Virus record (IMG/VR): IMGVR_UViG_3300047299_000054
Location: 1 to 38,093 of that record
Strand: one strand, 5' to 3'
Length of the DNA: 38,093 nt
From: a virus
The position numbers were made by a program, and so were the translations under genes. This document shows, piece after piece, positions 23,219-32,107 of the stretch; within the stretch, counting starts at the first letter, position 1, and each line of letters opens with the position of its first letter. The notes below the pieces were generated by a model, which was not told where the DNA came from, did not search any database, and saw only the letters and a list, made by a program, of their open reading frames with translations.

Positions 23219-23878
23219 TTAGGAGGGTTGAATGCTTAAAAGATATTGAGCTAAAAAGTAAGCATCTACTAAGTCATCAAAGGGCTTTGGAACCTTCGCA
23301 CCAACTTCTAGATTATTTGCAAACGCCCACACATCATTTTCATTAAGAGAAGAGTCTTCAAGTTGATTTTCACAAAAAATATCCCAAAGCTCACGCTTCT
23401 TCAATTTTCCATTTCCAGCATGTTTCTTAATCGTAGTTGGAGCAACTGTAAGGATGTTGTTATTAACATTAATAAAATCCGTAGTTAATCTGTATTTAAA
23501 GATTGCAGCAGCGGCAGCTAAATCAATTAAATTATTGGTTCCTCCACCACCACTTCCATAAGAAACCCCTTCAAATGCAAAAAGAGTCTGATCTTCAGAT
23601 TTTACATGGGTTTTAATTAAAGCGATCATGTCATTTGTCATTGTAACAAATCTTTTAATCTTTAAGATCTCTTTATCTGAAAAGTCCTTCGATGTTTTAA
23701 ATTCGGGTTGAAACTTAAGTGTTGCATCCCTTAACAGGGCAAGTTCTTCTTGCATTTTAGTTTCGGCCTTAGTACCGATACCTGCTTTAATATAAGAAAT
23801 AAATTTGATTTCTTTCTTTGGAGTTATGATAACAATACCAGGAGAATTAAGAGAAAAGTCAATAGCGACAATATGCAT
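23219..23878 (-). CDS. RuvC-like Holliday junction resolvase family nuclease
   Basis: A 219-aa protein; the ATG at 23878 is chosen over an upstream TTG because MHIVAIDFSLNSPG begins exactly with the RNase H-fold first strand. Catalytic acids in RuvC order: D7 in AIDFS, E103 in FEGVSYGSGG, and D201/D202/D205 in DDLVDAYFLAQYL. The segment APTTIKKHAGNGKLKK (146-161) matches the RuvC P-x-x-x-K...GNG...K DNA-binding loop. It probably resolves branched recombination intermediates before packaging, a job done by unrelated endonuclease VII (gp49) in T4. It starts one base after the stop of the glycine-zipper gene, implying coupling. Confidence 0.78.
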   Translation of the reverse strand: MHIVAIDFSLNSPGIVIITPKKEIKFISYIKAGIGTKAETKMQEELALLRDATLKFQPEFKTSKDFSDKEILKIKRFVTMTNDMIALIKTHVKSEDQTLFAFEGVSYGSGGGGTNNLIDLAAAAAIFKYRLTTDFINVNNNILTVAPTTIKKHAGNGKLKKRELWDIFCENQLEDSSLNENDVWAFANNLEVGAKVPKPFDDLVDAYFLAQYLLSIQPS

Positions 23879-23879
23879 A

Positions 23880-24248
23880 TTAGATTCTTTTACCAAGTGA
23901 AGCACCAACTGCAGCGCCAACCAATCTTGAAGTTAATAAATCGTAAAGAAGTCCTGACTGAACTCCTAAAGCTCTAGCTACAATTTTACCAACTGTATTT
24001 CCAAGAGCAAAACCAGTAAGACCGCCAATAATAGAACCGATTAAACCTTCATTAGTTAATTCATCGTTAAATCTATCAATGTCAATTAAACCATTGTGAT
24101 CTTCGTAATTAGACATAAATTCATCAATAGCAATATCTATCTTTTCTTCTAGCTCTGGCGTTAATTCAGAAGTTAAAGATTCCTGTAACATATCCCATTC
24201 TTGGTTTGTTACGTTTTGTTCTGACAAATATTCTAAAAATGTTTTCAT
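23880..24248 (-). CDS. Small head-targeted-like protein with C-terminal glycine-zipper membrane-like segment
   Basis: A 122-aa protein in two parts. The N-terminus MKTFLEYLSEQ resembles the T4 capsid-targeting peptide, followed by an acidic helical region. Then LTNEG (about 64-68) is a candidate prohead-protease-like site, and the last 55 residues are glycine/alanine-rich and hydrophobic: GLIGSIIGGLTGFALG and LVGAAVGASLGKRI, a glycine-zipper pattern of two possible membrane segments. Cleavage after E67 would release a basic amphipathic or membrane-inserting peptide. Function unknown; an ejected or membrane-active head peptide is an inference. Confidence 0.65.
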   Translation of the reverse strand: MKTFLEYLSEQNVTNQEWDMLQESLTSELTPELEEKIDIAIDEFMSNYEDHNGLIDIDRFNDELTNEGLIGSIIGGLTGFALGNTVGKIVARALGVQSGLLYDLLTSRLVGAAVGASLGKRI

Positions 24249-24262
24249 ATTAGTATATATCT

Positions 24263-24814
24263 TTAATCTATTTCTAACTGTATGCTAAACTTGTTATAAT
24301 AGAAATTCATTGTGAAAGTATTAAATTCAGCGATGTTCTGGCTCATGTTTAATTCTAACTCAGCGATGCTATTTAAGATAGGTTTTTCAAATACAACAGA
24401 AACTACATGAATTCCTTCTGCATCTAAGATTTGTAACTTAATATCGTCAATAGAATTTTCCTTTACCTTTTTAGAATAGTAATACAATAAAGTGTCTTGC
24501 AAGATCCAATAGTTAATGAAACCATCTAAAAGTTGCATAGTAACCGTGAATTCACGTTGTATCAAATTTTGAATAGGTAGTGAACCTCTTTTATATGTCA
24601 ATGTACCATCGTTTGGAGCTTGTGTAATTGGATCAAACGAAATACCAGGAATTGAAATACCTTGAATTGAATAATTAATAAAATCAATTGGCTCTGTGAT
24701 AATATTACCCGGCATTCTATTCAAGTATTTTTTATACTTGTCAGCAACTTCAGCGGGAATAAAAGTTCTCGGAAATTGAAAATTAAAAAGATTATTTCTA
24801 CTATTTAAAACCAT
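24263..24814 (-). CDS. Tail-tube-like protein (T4 gp19/gp54 fold suspected)
   Basis: A 183-aa protein, close to T4 gp19 (163 aa). The order of features fits a tail tube subunit: an early IQGISIPGISFDPITQ strand-loop, REFTVTMQLLDGFINYWILQDTL (the D-x-x-x-NYW-x-x-x helix typical of gp19 family members) and a C-terminal INSIAELELNMSQ...FNTFTMNFYYNKF beta region. Tail tube subunits stack on the baseplate hub to form the DNA channel. A gp54-like initiator or other tube paralogue is equally possible. It overlaps the 684-aa gene by one base. Confidence 0.5.
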   Translation of the reverse strand: MVLNSRNNLFNFQFPRTFIPAEVADKYKKYLNRMPGNIITEPIDFINYSIQGISIPGISFDPITQAPNDGTLTYKRGSLPIQNLIQREFTVTMQLLDGFINYWILQDTLLYYYSKKVKENSIDDIKLQILDAEGIHVVSVVFEKPILNSIAELELNMSQNIAEFNTFTMNFYYNKFSIQLEID

Positions 24815-26868
24815 TATACAATATTAACTTTTCCGTAATATAATAGAGAGCTGGTTCCACCATTCGTTAAATTTATATAGAATTTATCAGCTTCTAAATT
24901 AGCATCAGCCTGATCAAATCTAATAGCAACAGCTTTATTTATTTTGAATAAAACTTCGCCTTTACCCATATCGATATCCGGGAAAGTAACGTCAGCCGAA
25001 ATAACTTGTTCTACGTTTCCGCTCTTAATTAATAAATCAACTGAATCTGCATTAACTAATGAAATTTCTTTCATGTTAGTTCCATCGTTTTGAACAATTT
25101 TGAATTTAACAAAATTATCTGAAACTTTAGAAAGAGTCATAACGCCTTCTCCTTCTGGCTTATAAACCAAAGAATTAGTTGTTGTAATGTTAGTTCCATT
25201 TAGTACAACTTGAGAATTACCTGCCATTACGTTTACAGTATCGATTGCAACTGGAACATATTTAGTTTCTCCAACTGTTGGTCTAATTGAATTAACAAAA
25301 TTCTCACCCATATTTTTTGCAGTTGAATTTGCAATTTTGTTATAAACTTTGTTAACTACATTATTGCCAATATTCAATGCCATCATTTTCTTGCCATACT
25401 TAGAAGGCTTTTTATATAATAACGAAGCCTGCTTTAAAATTTGAGTATTATCAGTTTCATTATAGATTCTTAAATTAAGATTAATAATAAATGAAGCTGA
25501 AATATTTGCATTCTTAATAATTGGTCTAAATGAAATAGGCTGATCAAAATTTTGAGTTTGAACATAAGAACCAGTAAATGTAGTTCCGTATGATAAACCA
25601 ATTTGCTCTAACACTTCAATATCGTAAAATACTGTAATATCGTCATTAGACGTTTTTAATCTATTTAAAACGTATTGTCCAAATATAGAAATTGAACCGT
25701 CTTTAGTTCCATACAAATTAAAGTAATCTCCATCTGCCGCTTCTTCAATCACGGCAGCAATATCTTGGTATTCGTCTTCTTGCGCTAAAACTGCCTCTTT
25801 TTCATGACCAGCATCAATATACTTAACACCATTGATTTCTGTAATTTTATCAATCAATTTAAAAACAACTTCGTAATTCGCGCTAGAATTAAAAGCAGCT
25901 TGAGAACCCTGAACACCAAAGAAAGCTTCTTCAAAATCTAAGTTGATCTGCGGATCAAACATATCATTTAGAGAAGGAACTTTGATTTCTATAAATTTAG
26001 AGAATGCTACTCCACTTAAAACAAATGGAACAGGATTCTGAACTTCGTAGTTAGAATAATTTAGATATGCTAAAGAAGTTAAAATGTTATAGATTCCAGA
26101 ATTTCTTTTAGCTTTTACTTGAAATACAAAACCTTGGTATCCATCTGCTGAAAAAGAGAAACCAGTTCTTAAGTGCAATCTAATAGTATTATAATTTACT
26201 TTATTCGATGCAATTGTGGCTGGCGCTAAATTAGCAACAGGTGTACCTCCCCAAGTTGGAAGTTGTAAATAGGTTAATGGATTGTCTAATAACGCGTATC
26301 GGGTTTCATCAGTATTATGTACAATCGCATAATATCTACCAATTTCACCAGTCCCAGTTTTAATTGTGTTACCGGTTTCTTGTTCAGGCGTTGCATAATA
26401 AGGGTTAACTTTATCTCTTACTTGAATTACACCTGATTTTAAATTAGGATATTGATATTGATACGTTCCATTTGTGTTAGGAATATAAGTTGCTTTCCAT
26501 GTAGAACCTGCGTTTGTAAGCGTAAAGCTACCACCACCAGAAATACTAAATTGAGATGGATTGCTTAATGCTGAAATATCAAAAATGTATGTTTTACCAT
26601 TTTGAAGTTGAAGTTCTCTAGATGCAAAATCATTTACAACAATATAAGCACCTTGTGAAGCAACTGTAAAATTAACAACGTCAGTTCCTAATTCATGAAT
26701 TAAATATCTTGTTTTGGAATTATCTCCGTCAACAGTATTTAAAAATTTAACATGGCTACCTGTATTATCAGTCGCTATTTCAGATGCGCTCAAATTGCTC
26801 TGATCATGGTAAATAAATTCCATCAGAACATTGTTGTCTAACCTTAAAAATTTTGACGATTTAGCCAT
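24814..26868 (-). CDS. Virion-type structural protein, 684 aa, unrecognised
   Basis: A beta-rich, Ser/Thr/Asn-rich protein starting MAKSSKFLRLDNNVLMEFIY. Residues about 70-155 form an Ig-like or cupredoxin-like strand pattern (YIFDISALSNPSQFSI followed by SWKATYIPNTNGTYQY). A long central beta region and a helical KMMALNIGNNVVNKVYNKIAN segment (about 495-515) follow. No signal peptide or catalytic motif is seen. Its place among tail and fibre genes suggests a baseplate or neck-associated virion protein. It overlaps the tail-tube-like gene (TAATG). Confidence 0.6.
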   Translation of the reverse strand: MAKSSKFLRLDNNVLMEFIYHDQSNLSASEIATDNTGSHVKFLNTVDGDNSKTRYLIHELGTDVVNFTVASQGAYIVVNDFASRELQLQNGKTYIFDISALSNPSQFSISGGGSFTLTNAGSTWKATYIPNTNGTYQYQYPNLKSGVIQVRDKVNPYYATPEQETGNTIKTGTGEIGRYYAIVHNTDETRYALLDNPLTYLQLPTWGGTPVANLAPATIASNKVNYNTIRLHLRTGFSFSADGYQGFVFQVKAKRNSGIYNILTSLAYLNYSNYEVQNPVPFVLSGVAFSKFIEIKVPSLNDMFDPQINLDFEEAFFGVQGSQAAFNSSANYEVVFKLIDKITEINGVKYIDAGHEKEAVLAQEDEYQDIAAVIEEAADGDYFNLYGTKDGSISIFGQYVLNRLKTSNDDITVFYDIEVLEQIGLSYGTTFTGSYVQTQNFDQPISFRPIIKNANISASFIINLNLRIYNETDNTQILKQASLLYKKPSKYGKKMMALNIGNNVVNKVYNKIANSTAKNMGENFVNSIRPTVGETKYVPVAIDTVNVMAGNSQVVLNGTNITTTNSLVYKPEGEGVMTLSKVSDNFVKFKIVQNDGTNMKEISLVNADSVDLLIKSGNVEQVISADVTFPDIDMGKGEVLFKINKAVAIRFDQADANLEADKFYINLTNGGTSSLLYYGKVNIV

Positions 26869-26877
26869 TATACTTTT

Positions 26878-27699
26878 TTATTTTCCAAATTGTAAAAACG
26901 AAGGACTCCAAAGTAATCCTACACCAATATTAGGACCAAATTGTATTGTTTGTCCATTTACTAGTGAAACACCATATCCGATTCCAAACCCAATAGACCA
27001 TCTGTCTCTCTTTGGAGTTTTTTCGTTTAGTTTATTATTTATCAAATTTATATTTTCAATCCCGTCAACATTTAAACCAGGATATGTAGAAGCTATTCTA
27101 ACTTGCTTATATCCGTTAACTTCTTCGATCGCTGCATACAAATTAATGTTTTGAGAAACATCAAATTTTGATTCTTCAATCTTATAGGTTTTATTCTCTG
27201 GTTTAAATCTAACTAATCCTGTAAATTTTCTACTATTTCCATTTCCAAAATCATCAAATTTATTAAATGTGAATGTAGTTGCAGTATCCGTTACGACAAC
27301 AGCTGGATCTACCTGAATAGAAGATTGTAAACTTAATTCAGCCTTTAATAAAGCATTAGTCTTATTTAAATTACCATTTAGATCAAGTTGTTTAGAATAT
27401 TCCTTTGCTAAATTTGCATATTTAGTTTCGAACTCTTTAATATCGTATATGAAACTTCTTTTTTCAGCAATTAAATTACCGTTTTCAGTTCTATAATATC
27501 TAACACTGTCATGAGACGCTAATAAATTATTATAGTGTACTTCTGCCTCTTTTTTGGTAGATGCTATTTCTCTTTTTAAAGAATCAATCTGATTACATTG
27601 TTTTAAAAATAAGAGCATAAATAAAGCTCCTAAAATAAAAATAATAGCATTCTTATTTAGACCTTTAAAAAAATTATAAATTGCAGTTAATATATTCAT
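26878..27699 (-). CDS. Membrane-anchored coiled-coil protein, spanin-like (DUF6808-like C-terminus)
   Basis: A 273-aa protein with one N-terminal transmembrane helix (about 18-34, AIIFILGALFMLLFLKQ), then a long coiled coil (35-125) and a C-terminal glycine/aromatic beta segment (SIGFGIGYGVSLVNG and PNIGVGLLWSPSF). The topology, N-in with a periplasmic coiled coil, is like inner-membrane spanins (Rz). The C-terminal WxIGFGIGYG...IGVG pattern recalls DUF6808, a family I associate with Bacteroidota phages. A role in outer-membrane disruption at lysis is plausible; no holin or endolysin is in the window. Confidence 0.55.
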   Translation of the reverse strand: MNILTAIYNFFKGLNKNAIIFILGALFMLLFLKQCNQIDSLKREIASTKKEAEVHYNNLLASHDSVRYYRTENGNLIAEKRSFIYDIKEFETKYANLAKEYSKQLDLNGNLNKTNALLKAELSLQSSIQVDPAVVVTDTATTFTFNKFDDFGNGNSRKFTGLVRFKPENKTYKIEESKFDVSQNINLYAAIEEVNGYKQVRIASTYPGLNVDGIENINLINNKLNEKTPKRDRWSIGFGIGYGVSLVNGQTIQFGPNIGVGLLWSPSFLQFGK

Positions 27700-27709
27700 C
27701 TTTACTATA

Positions 27710-29983
27710 TTATGATAATGTTACACTCCATGGAGATAAGGTTCCTACTGAATAATTTGCACTGTAAGAAGGTATATCTAATGAGTAATTAAACGTTCCG
27801 TTTTGGCTTATTGTAACTGAAACAGTTTTACTGTTTCCGTTAGATGCAAAGTCTGACCAGTAGTTTGTACCTGATAAAGAAGGAATTGATAAAGAAGCAG
27901 ATGTGTAATCTCCACTTCCAACTCCACCTTGAATTACCATTGATAAAGTAACTGGCGCATTATTTACTACAATCTGGCCCGATGCAGTACTATTAATTCC
28001 ATTAGGATCTGCGTATGCGTTTGTGTCAGATCCACTTGAGAAATAATAAGATGCAGTTGTTGTTAACGTTAAAGTATCTCCAACAAACCAAGGTCCAATT
28101 CCAGAAGAATCATTAATTCTTGCGCTAGATCTAAAGCTTCTAGTTCCAGACGCGTTAGGTGTTACATTTGCGTTTTGTCCAGTTCCAAATGAAGTCCAAG
28201 TTCCTCCAATGTTTTCTTCCCATTTATATTCTACTGTTGTGCCTGTTCTCCAAGAAGGAAGAGTTGATGCTGCGTACATTGCAACAAATGTATTAGGCGT
28301 AACTGTTTTTGTAGTTGTAGAAACTGAACTACCGTATTGGAAGAAACCAGAATGAGATTCAATACAAGTAAATGCGTTACCGCCTTCCCATACTCCAGTT
28401 GCGTTAGATAAAGGCATACCGGAATTTACGTATCTTGCATATTTATCAATTGCGTAGTATGCATTTGGCGCATTAGTTGAAGTTCCATTTACTTTTAAAG
28501 AAACGGCACCATTACCACTAGTTCCCATCGTATTAAGATTAGGATCTCTCCATGCTCCGGTTAAATTATTACCCCAAGATTGCCATGCTGAGAAAGTTGA
28601 ATTTGTTGGTGGAATAATTACATCACCAGTAAAACTAACTCCAGCGTAAGACACTCCTTGTGGAGTAGATGATGTAGCAAATCCTCCTGTTAGAGTGATA
28701 GAACTTCCTCCACCGCCGGTAGAACCCTGAGAACCGGCATCAACCCAGAATAAATCATTCACACCTAAATATACAATGTGAATCATTTTATACAAGTTAT
28801 ATTGAGTTCCCGATGCAGCGGTGTATAATGGATCTATTGATGTATCTACAACCGGAGTCGTAACGTCATACGTGGTAGTTGTACTGTTATACGTTGCGTC
28901 CATTTCAATGTTAGCACCACCTGGAATAGCAACGATATTATTAGTATGCGACGCAGTTCCTTGTCCTACACCGCTTGTTCTTGGTGGAACTGGTGTTGCA
29001 TCAATCTGATAAGTAAACGAAGATAAATCCGGAACATCATAATAGTTTGTTCCATCTGTCCATGATTTACCATTACATAAATACCAGCCAGTATACGTAT
29101 TAATACCTCTACCAAAATTAATCTTTAAAGGATCGTTAACTGAAGAAACTGTTTCGTAACCTTTTTCAAAATTGTTATCGTCAACAAAAATTGGAGTTAA
29201 AATAGAAATAACAGTACCTACTGGAACTGAACCTCCAATTTCTGAAATATTTTTCCAAACGGCGTTACCTGCAGTATTAGTAGAAACTAAAAGATCTCCA
29301 GCATGTGGAGTACCGATTTGAATTTCTAATGGACCACCATTTACTTTAACACCTGCATTAAAGTTTGCAGGTACATTCACTTTAAATAAACTACCGTCTA
29401 TGGTTACTAAATCTGAAGTGCCATCAGAAAAAACGTGTCTGCTTGCTATTTTCTTGTTAACTGTATCATAAGCACTATCAAAACCTTCTGTCTTAATTAC
29501 CTTTCCAGCAATTAATTCTAATTTAGAATATGCAAAGTTACCGCTGATTGCAGAAACAGTGTCATCTAATAACTGATAATTATAAGGAAATGCCGTAGAC
29601 TTTCTATTGATTAACATAACCGAATCCGTAATTACGTTTCCGTATATAGGATTAGCCATGTCAATACCTATCATGATGGTTGGCGGATTTGGCTTAGTTC
29701 CATCGTGTTTAGGAACTATCGTATCGTTATTTGTTCCAGGATTTAAATTCCAGCGATCTATACCTGGGTCACCTTGTTCACCTTGAGGACCTTGTATACC
29801 CTGAGCTCCTTGTGGTCCAGTATCTCCAGTCAGTCCAGTAAAACCCTGAGGACCTTGAGAACCTTGAGCTCCCATGGGTCCGCCACCGTTAGACATGATT
29901 TGATCGAAATTATAATTAATTTTATCAAACTTCTGTATATCAGTGTCAGTGATTAATATTTCTTTTAGGTTTAATGATGACAT
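27710..29983 (-). CDS. Collagen-like tail fibre protein with tail-collar domain
   Basis: A 757-aa protein. N-terminus KEILITDTDIQKFDKINYNFDQI (6-28) matches the paralogue upstream and is probably the virion attachment region. Residues about 33-75 are G-x-y collagen-like triplets (GPMGAQGSQGPQG...). A phage tail-collar-like domain at about 255-330 includes GWYLCNGKSWTDG and DVPDLSSF. The C-terminal 330 residues are beta-rich with Thr/Ser/Gly and aromatic residues, and include Ig-like strands, probably the receptor-contacting end. A GATAAATATAC element lies about 25-30 bases upstream. Receptor unknown. Confidence 0.8.
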   Translation of the reverse strand: MSSLNLKEILITDTDIQKFDKINYNFDQIMSNGGGPMGAQGSQGPQGFTGLTGDTGPQGAQGIQGPQGEQGDPGIDRWNLNPGTNNDTIVPKHDGTKPNPPTIMIGIDMANPIYGNVITDSVMLINRKSTAFPYNYQLLDDTVSAISGNFAYSKLELIAGKVIKTEGFDSAYDTVNKKIASRHVFSDGTSDLVTIDGSLFKVNVPANFNAGVKVNGGPLEIQIGTPHAGDLLVSTNTAGNAVWKNISEIGGSVPVGTVISILTPIFVDDNNFEKGYETVSSVNDPLKINFGRGINTYTGWYLCNGKSWTDGTNYYDVPDLSSFTYQIDATPVPPRTSGVGQGTASHTNNIVAIPGGANIEMDATYNSTTTTYDVTTPVVDTSIDPLYTAASGTQYNLYKMIHIVYLGVNDLFWVDAGSQGSTGGGGSSITLTGGFATSSTPQGVSYAGVSFTGDVIIPPTNSTFSAWQSWGNNLTGAWRDPNLNTMGTSGNGAVSLKVNGTSTNAPNAYYAIDKYARYVNSGMPLSNATGVWEGGNAFTCIESHSGFFQYGSSVSTTTKTVTPNTFVAMYAASTLPSWRTGTTVEYKWEENIGGTWTSFGTGQNANVTPNASGTRSFRSSARINDSSGIGPWFVGDTLTLTTTASYYFSSGSDTNAYADPNGINSTASGQIVVNNAPVTLSMVIQGGVGSGDYTSASLSIPSLSGTNYWSDFASNGNSKTVSVTISQNGTFNYSLDIPSYSANYSVGTLSPWSVTLS

Positions 29984-30026
29984 TCTTAATCTAGATTTTT
30001 TCTATTAGTATATTTATCTACTTTTT

Positions 30027-32105
30027 TTAACAACTATTCTTAGGACCCAATTCACCAGGTTGAGTTGCATATCTTTTCCAGTTTCCATCTCCATGCCAAT
30101 AGTCCATATTTGCTAAAACTAAAGGTTCACTTGATTCATTCAATCCGTCATTCCACATATTCTTGTATGCTATTAGCGTACTTGAAGCAGAATCAAACCC
30201 GTTTGTTTCAGTATATATGTATGTTGCAACTGTTGAAATAGCATTACACACATTCCATGCCGTAGTACCGACTGCAATTAAACCGTTTGTAATTAAATAA
30301 TCTACTGTAATACTTTCACCTAAGAATTGTCCACTACTTGCGCTCCAGAATCTTCTAAGACTATTATATCTATACCATCCAGTTGCAGCGTATACTGTTG
30401 CTGCTGAATTTGAATATAGATTAGTTGCTGTTCCAAAATTACTTGAATCCATGTAAACTGACGAGTTACTACCGCCAGTACTTGGCCATGCTCCATTCAG
30501 AGCAGTCACGTATTGTGAATATGATAATGTTATTTGAGACAATGTAGGACACTGATTCACATTACTAAAAGTAGATCCATTCCAATACCTTGAAATTCCA
30601 TTATAACTATACCATCCTGCAATCGCTAAAGAACTTCCGTTGGAATTATATAAAAGATGAGAACCTGTTACAAATGAAATATTAGTCCATTCAGCTAATG
30701 TGAAATCTATTTTATATGAACTAGTATTTGAAATGTTGCAGGCTTCAGTGCTATTGTTTGAGCTATATGATAACAAAATATCTATCAAAGAAGGGGCACT
30801 ATATGCTTCAGTTTGCCATGTAAAGTTAGGTCCTAAATAAACTAAGTGTGCCATCTTTGTATTATCATATTGATATGAATATGAATATACATTAGGACTA
30901 AACATAGCAGTAGGTTCTGCAGAATACGCATAATTTCCATAATTACCAATTCCCATTGCTCCTTCATACGTAATCATATCAAACGCTAATTCATGGCTTG
31001 CCGTTGTAGGGTTGTAAACTAAATGTAAATGCATATCGGCACCGGCTACAATAGATTTTACATTATCTCCGTAATCTGCAGTTGGCTGATTTCCATGATT
31101 AGATGGAATATGAAAATTAAATGAATTTAAGTTTGGAGTAACGTATGATAAATTACCATTCTTCCATTTTTGGCCATTACAAAGATACCATCCATCGTAT
31201 TTGGTTCCTGGCTTTCCAGCTCCCATTTTATTAATTAACACATCTTGGCTTCCATTTTGATTAACAGTATCTTGTAAAAAGAAATTAGTTGAATTAAATT
31301 CATCTAAATCTATTGAAATAATTGAACCAATTGGAAATAAAACTAACATATCAGATAGTTTTCTCCAGCCTAATCTACCATTGGTATCTTCAGATGTTGC
31401 AACCCAATTTTCTTGAGGTAAATAACTTAATTGGCTTGCAACGTAAAATTCAGCTGCCGTTTTAATAACTATTTTATCAGTAAATTCTGAATCTAGTATG
31501 GTATAAAATTGATCAGATGCTGCTGCAACAGTTTCATTCCATACGTGCAATTGTGCAATATTAACTAAAACACCATCGTTTACGTTGTCAAAATCTTCTT
31601 CTAAAACATCTAAATTTAACGAAGTATCTCTATATAAGTTAAGTCTATTTGTTTGAGTTAAATCTCCATCAAGAGATTGAATTAAATTGTAATCGGTTGG
31701 ACTAATACTTCTGAATCTCCATAAAGATGTTGGATCTACCGCAGAATATTCTGCGTCAGTATCTATAAAACCAGCCGTTAAAGAAGTTGGATTAGGCTTA
31801 GTTTGTCTGGGCTTAATCGTAATATTTCCAATTGCTGCATAACTATTTGCTAACCATAAAGAATCTCCAGTTGGACCTTTGGCACCTTGTGGACCGTCAG
31901 CACCAACAGGACCTTGTGCACCCTGTGGACCTTGATCTCCGTCAGCGCCGGCTTCTCCTGGCCATCCAGTTGGTCCAGCTGGACCACCTCCAGCTAAGTC
32001 GATTTGATTAAAATTAAAATTAATCTTTTCAACTTTAGGTGGAGCCCAGAAATTACCAGTTGAATCTAGGTCCGATAAAAATAATTCTTTAATAATTATA
32101 GACAT
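30027..32105 (-). CDS. Collagen-like tail fibre protein, paralogue of the 757-aa fibre
   Basis: A 692-aa protein. It shares the N-terminal KINFNFNQID block and the same domain order: collagen-like triplets (about 40-83, GPAGPTGWPGEAGADG...), a linker, and a tail-collar-like domain with GWYLCNGQKWKNG and TPNLNSF. The C-terminal third differs and contains two related repeats: LLYNSNGSSLAIAGWYSYNG...RYWNG and LYSNSAATVYAATGWYRYN...RFWSA, each about 80 residues with C/Y/W-rich turns. These probably form the distal receptor-binding part. It follows the 1585-aa gene with a two-base gap. Confidence 0.8.
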   Translation of the reverse strand: MSIIIKELFLSDLDSTGNFWAPPKVEKINFNFNQIDLAGGGPAGPTGWPGEAGADGDQGPQGAQGPVGADGPQGAKGPTGDSLWLANSYAAIGNITIKPRQTKPNPTSLTAGFIDTDAEYSAVDPTSLWRFRSISPTDYNLIQSLDGDLTQTNRLNLYRDTSLNLDVLEEDFDNVNDGVLVNIAQLHVWNETVAAASDQFYTILDSEFTDKIVIKTAAEFYVASQLSYLPQENWVATSEDTNGRLGWRKLSDMLVLFPIGSIISIDLDEFNSTNFFLQDTVNQNGSQDVLINKMGAGKPGTKYDGWYLCNGQKWKNGNLSYVTPNLNSFNFHIPSNHGNQPTADYGDNVKSIVAGADMHLHLVYNPTTASHELAFDMITYEGAMGIGNYGNYAYSAEPTAMFSPNVYSYSYQYDNTKMAHLVYLGPNFTWQTEAYSAPSLIDILLSYSSNNSTEACNISNTSSYKIDFTLAEWTNISFVTGSHLLYNSNGSSLAIAGWYSYNGISRYWNGSTFSNVNQCPTLSQITLSYSQYVTALNGAWPSTGGSNSSVYMDSSNFGTATNLYSNSAATVYAATGWYRYNSLRRFWSASSGQFLGESITVDYLITNGLIAVGTTAWNVCNAISTVATYIYTETNGFDSASSTLIAYKNMWNDGLNESSEPLVLANMDYWHGDGNWKRYATQPGELGPKNSC

Positions 32106-32107
32106 TC

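Noticed and set aside
29755-29880. Repetitive DNA resembling a short tandem array (also at 31850-31990)
   Set aside because: It is the coding sequence for collagen-like G-x-y triplets within fibre genes, not a CRISPR array or non-coding repeat.
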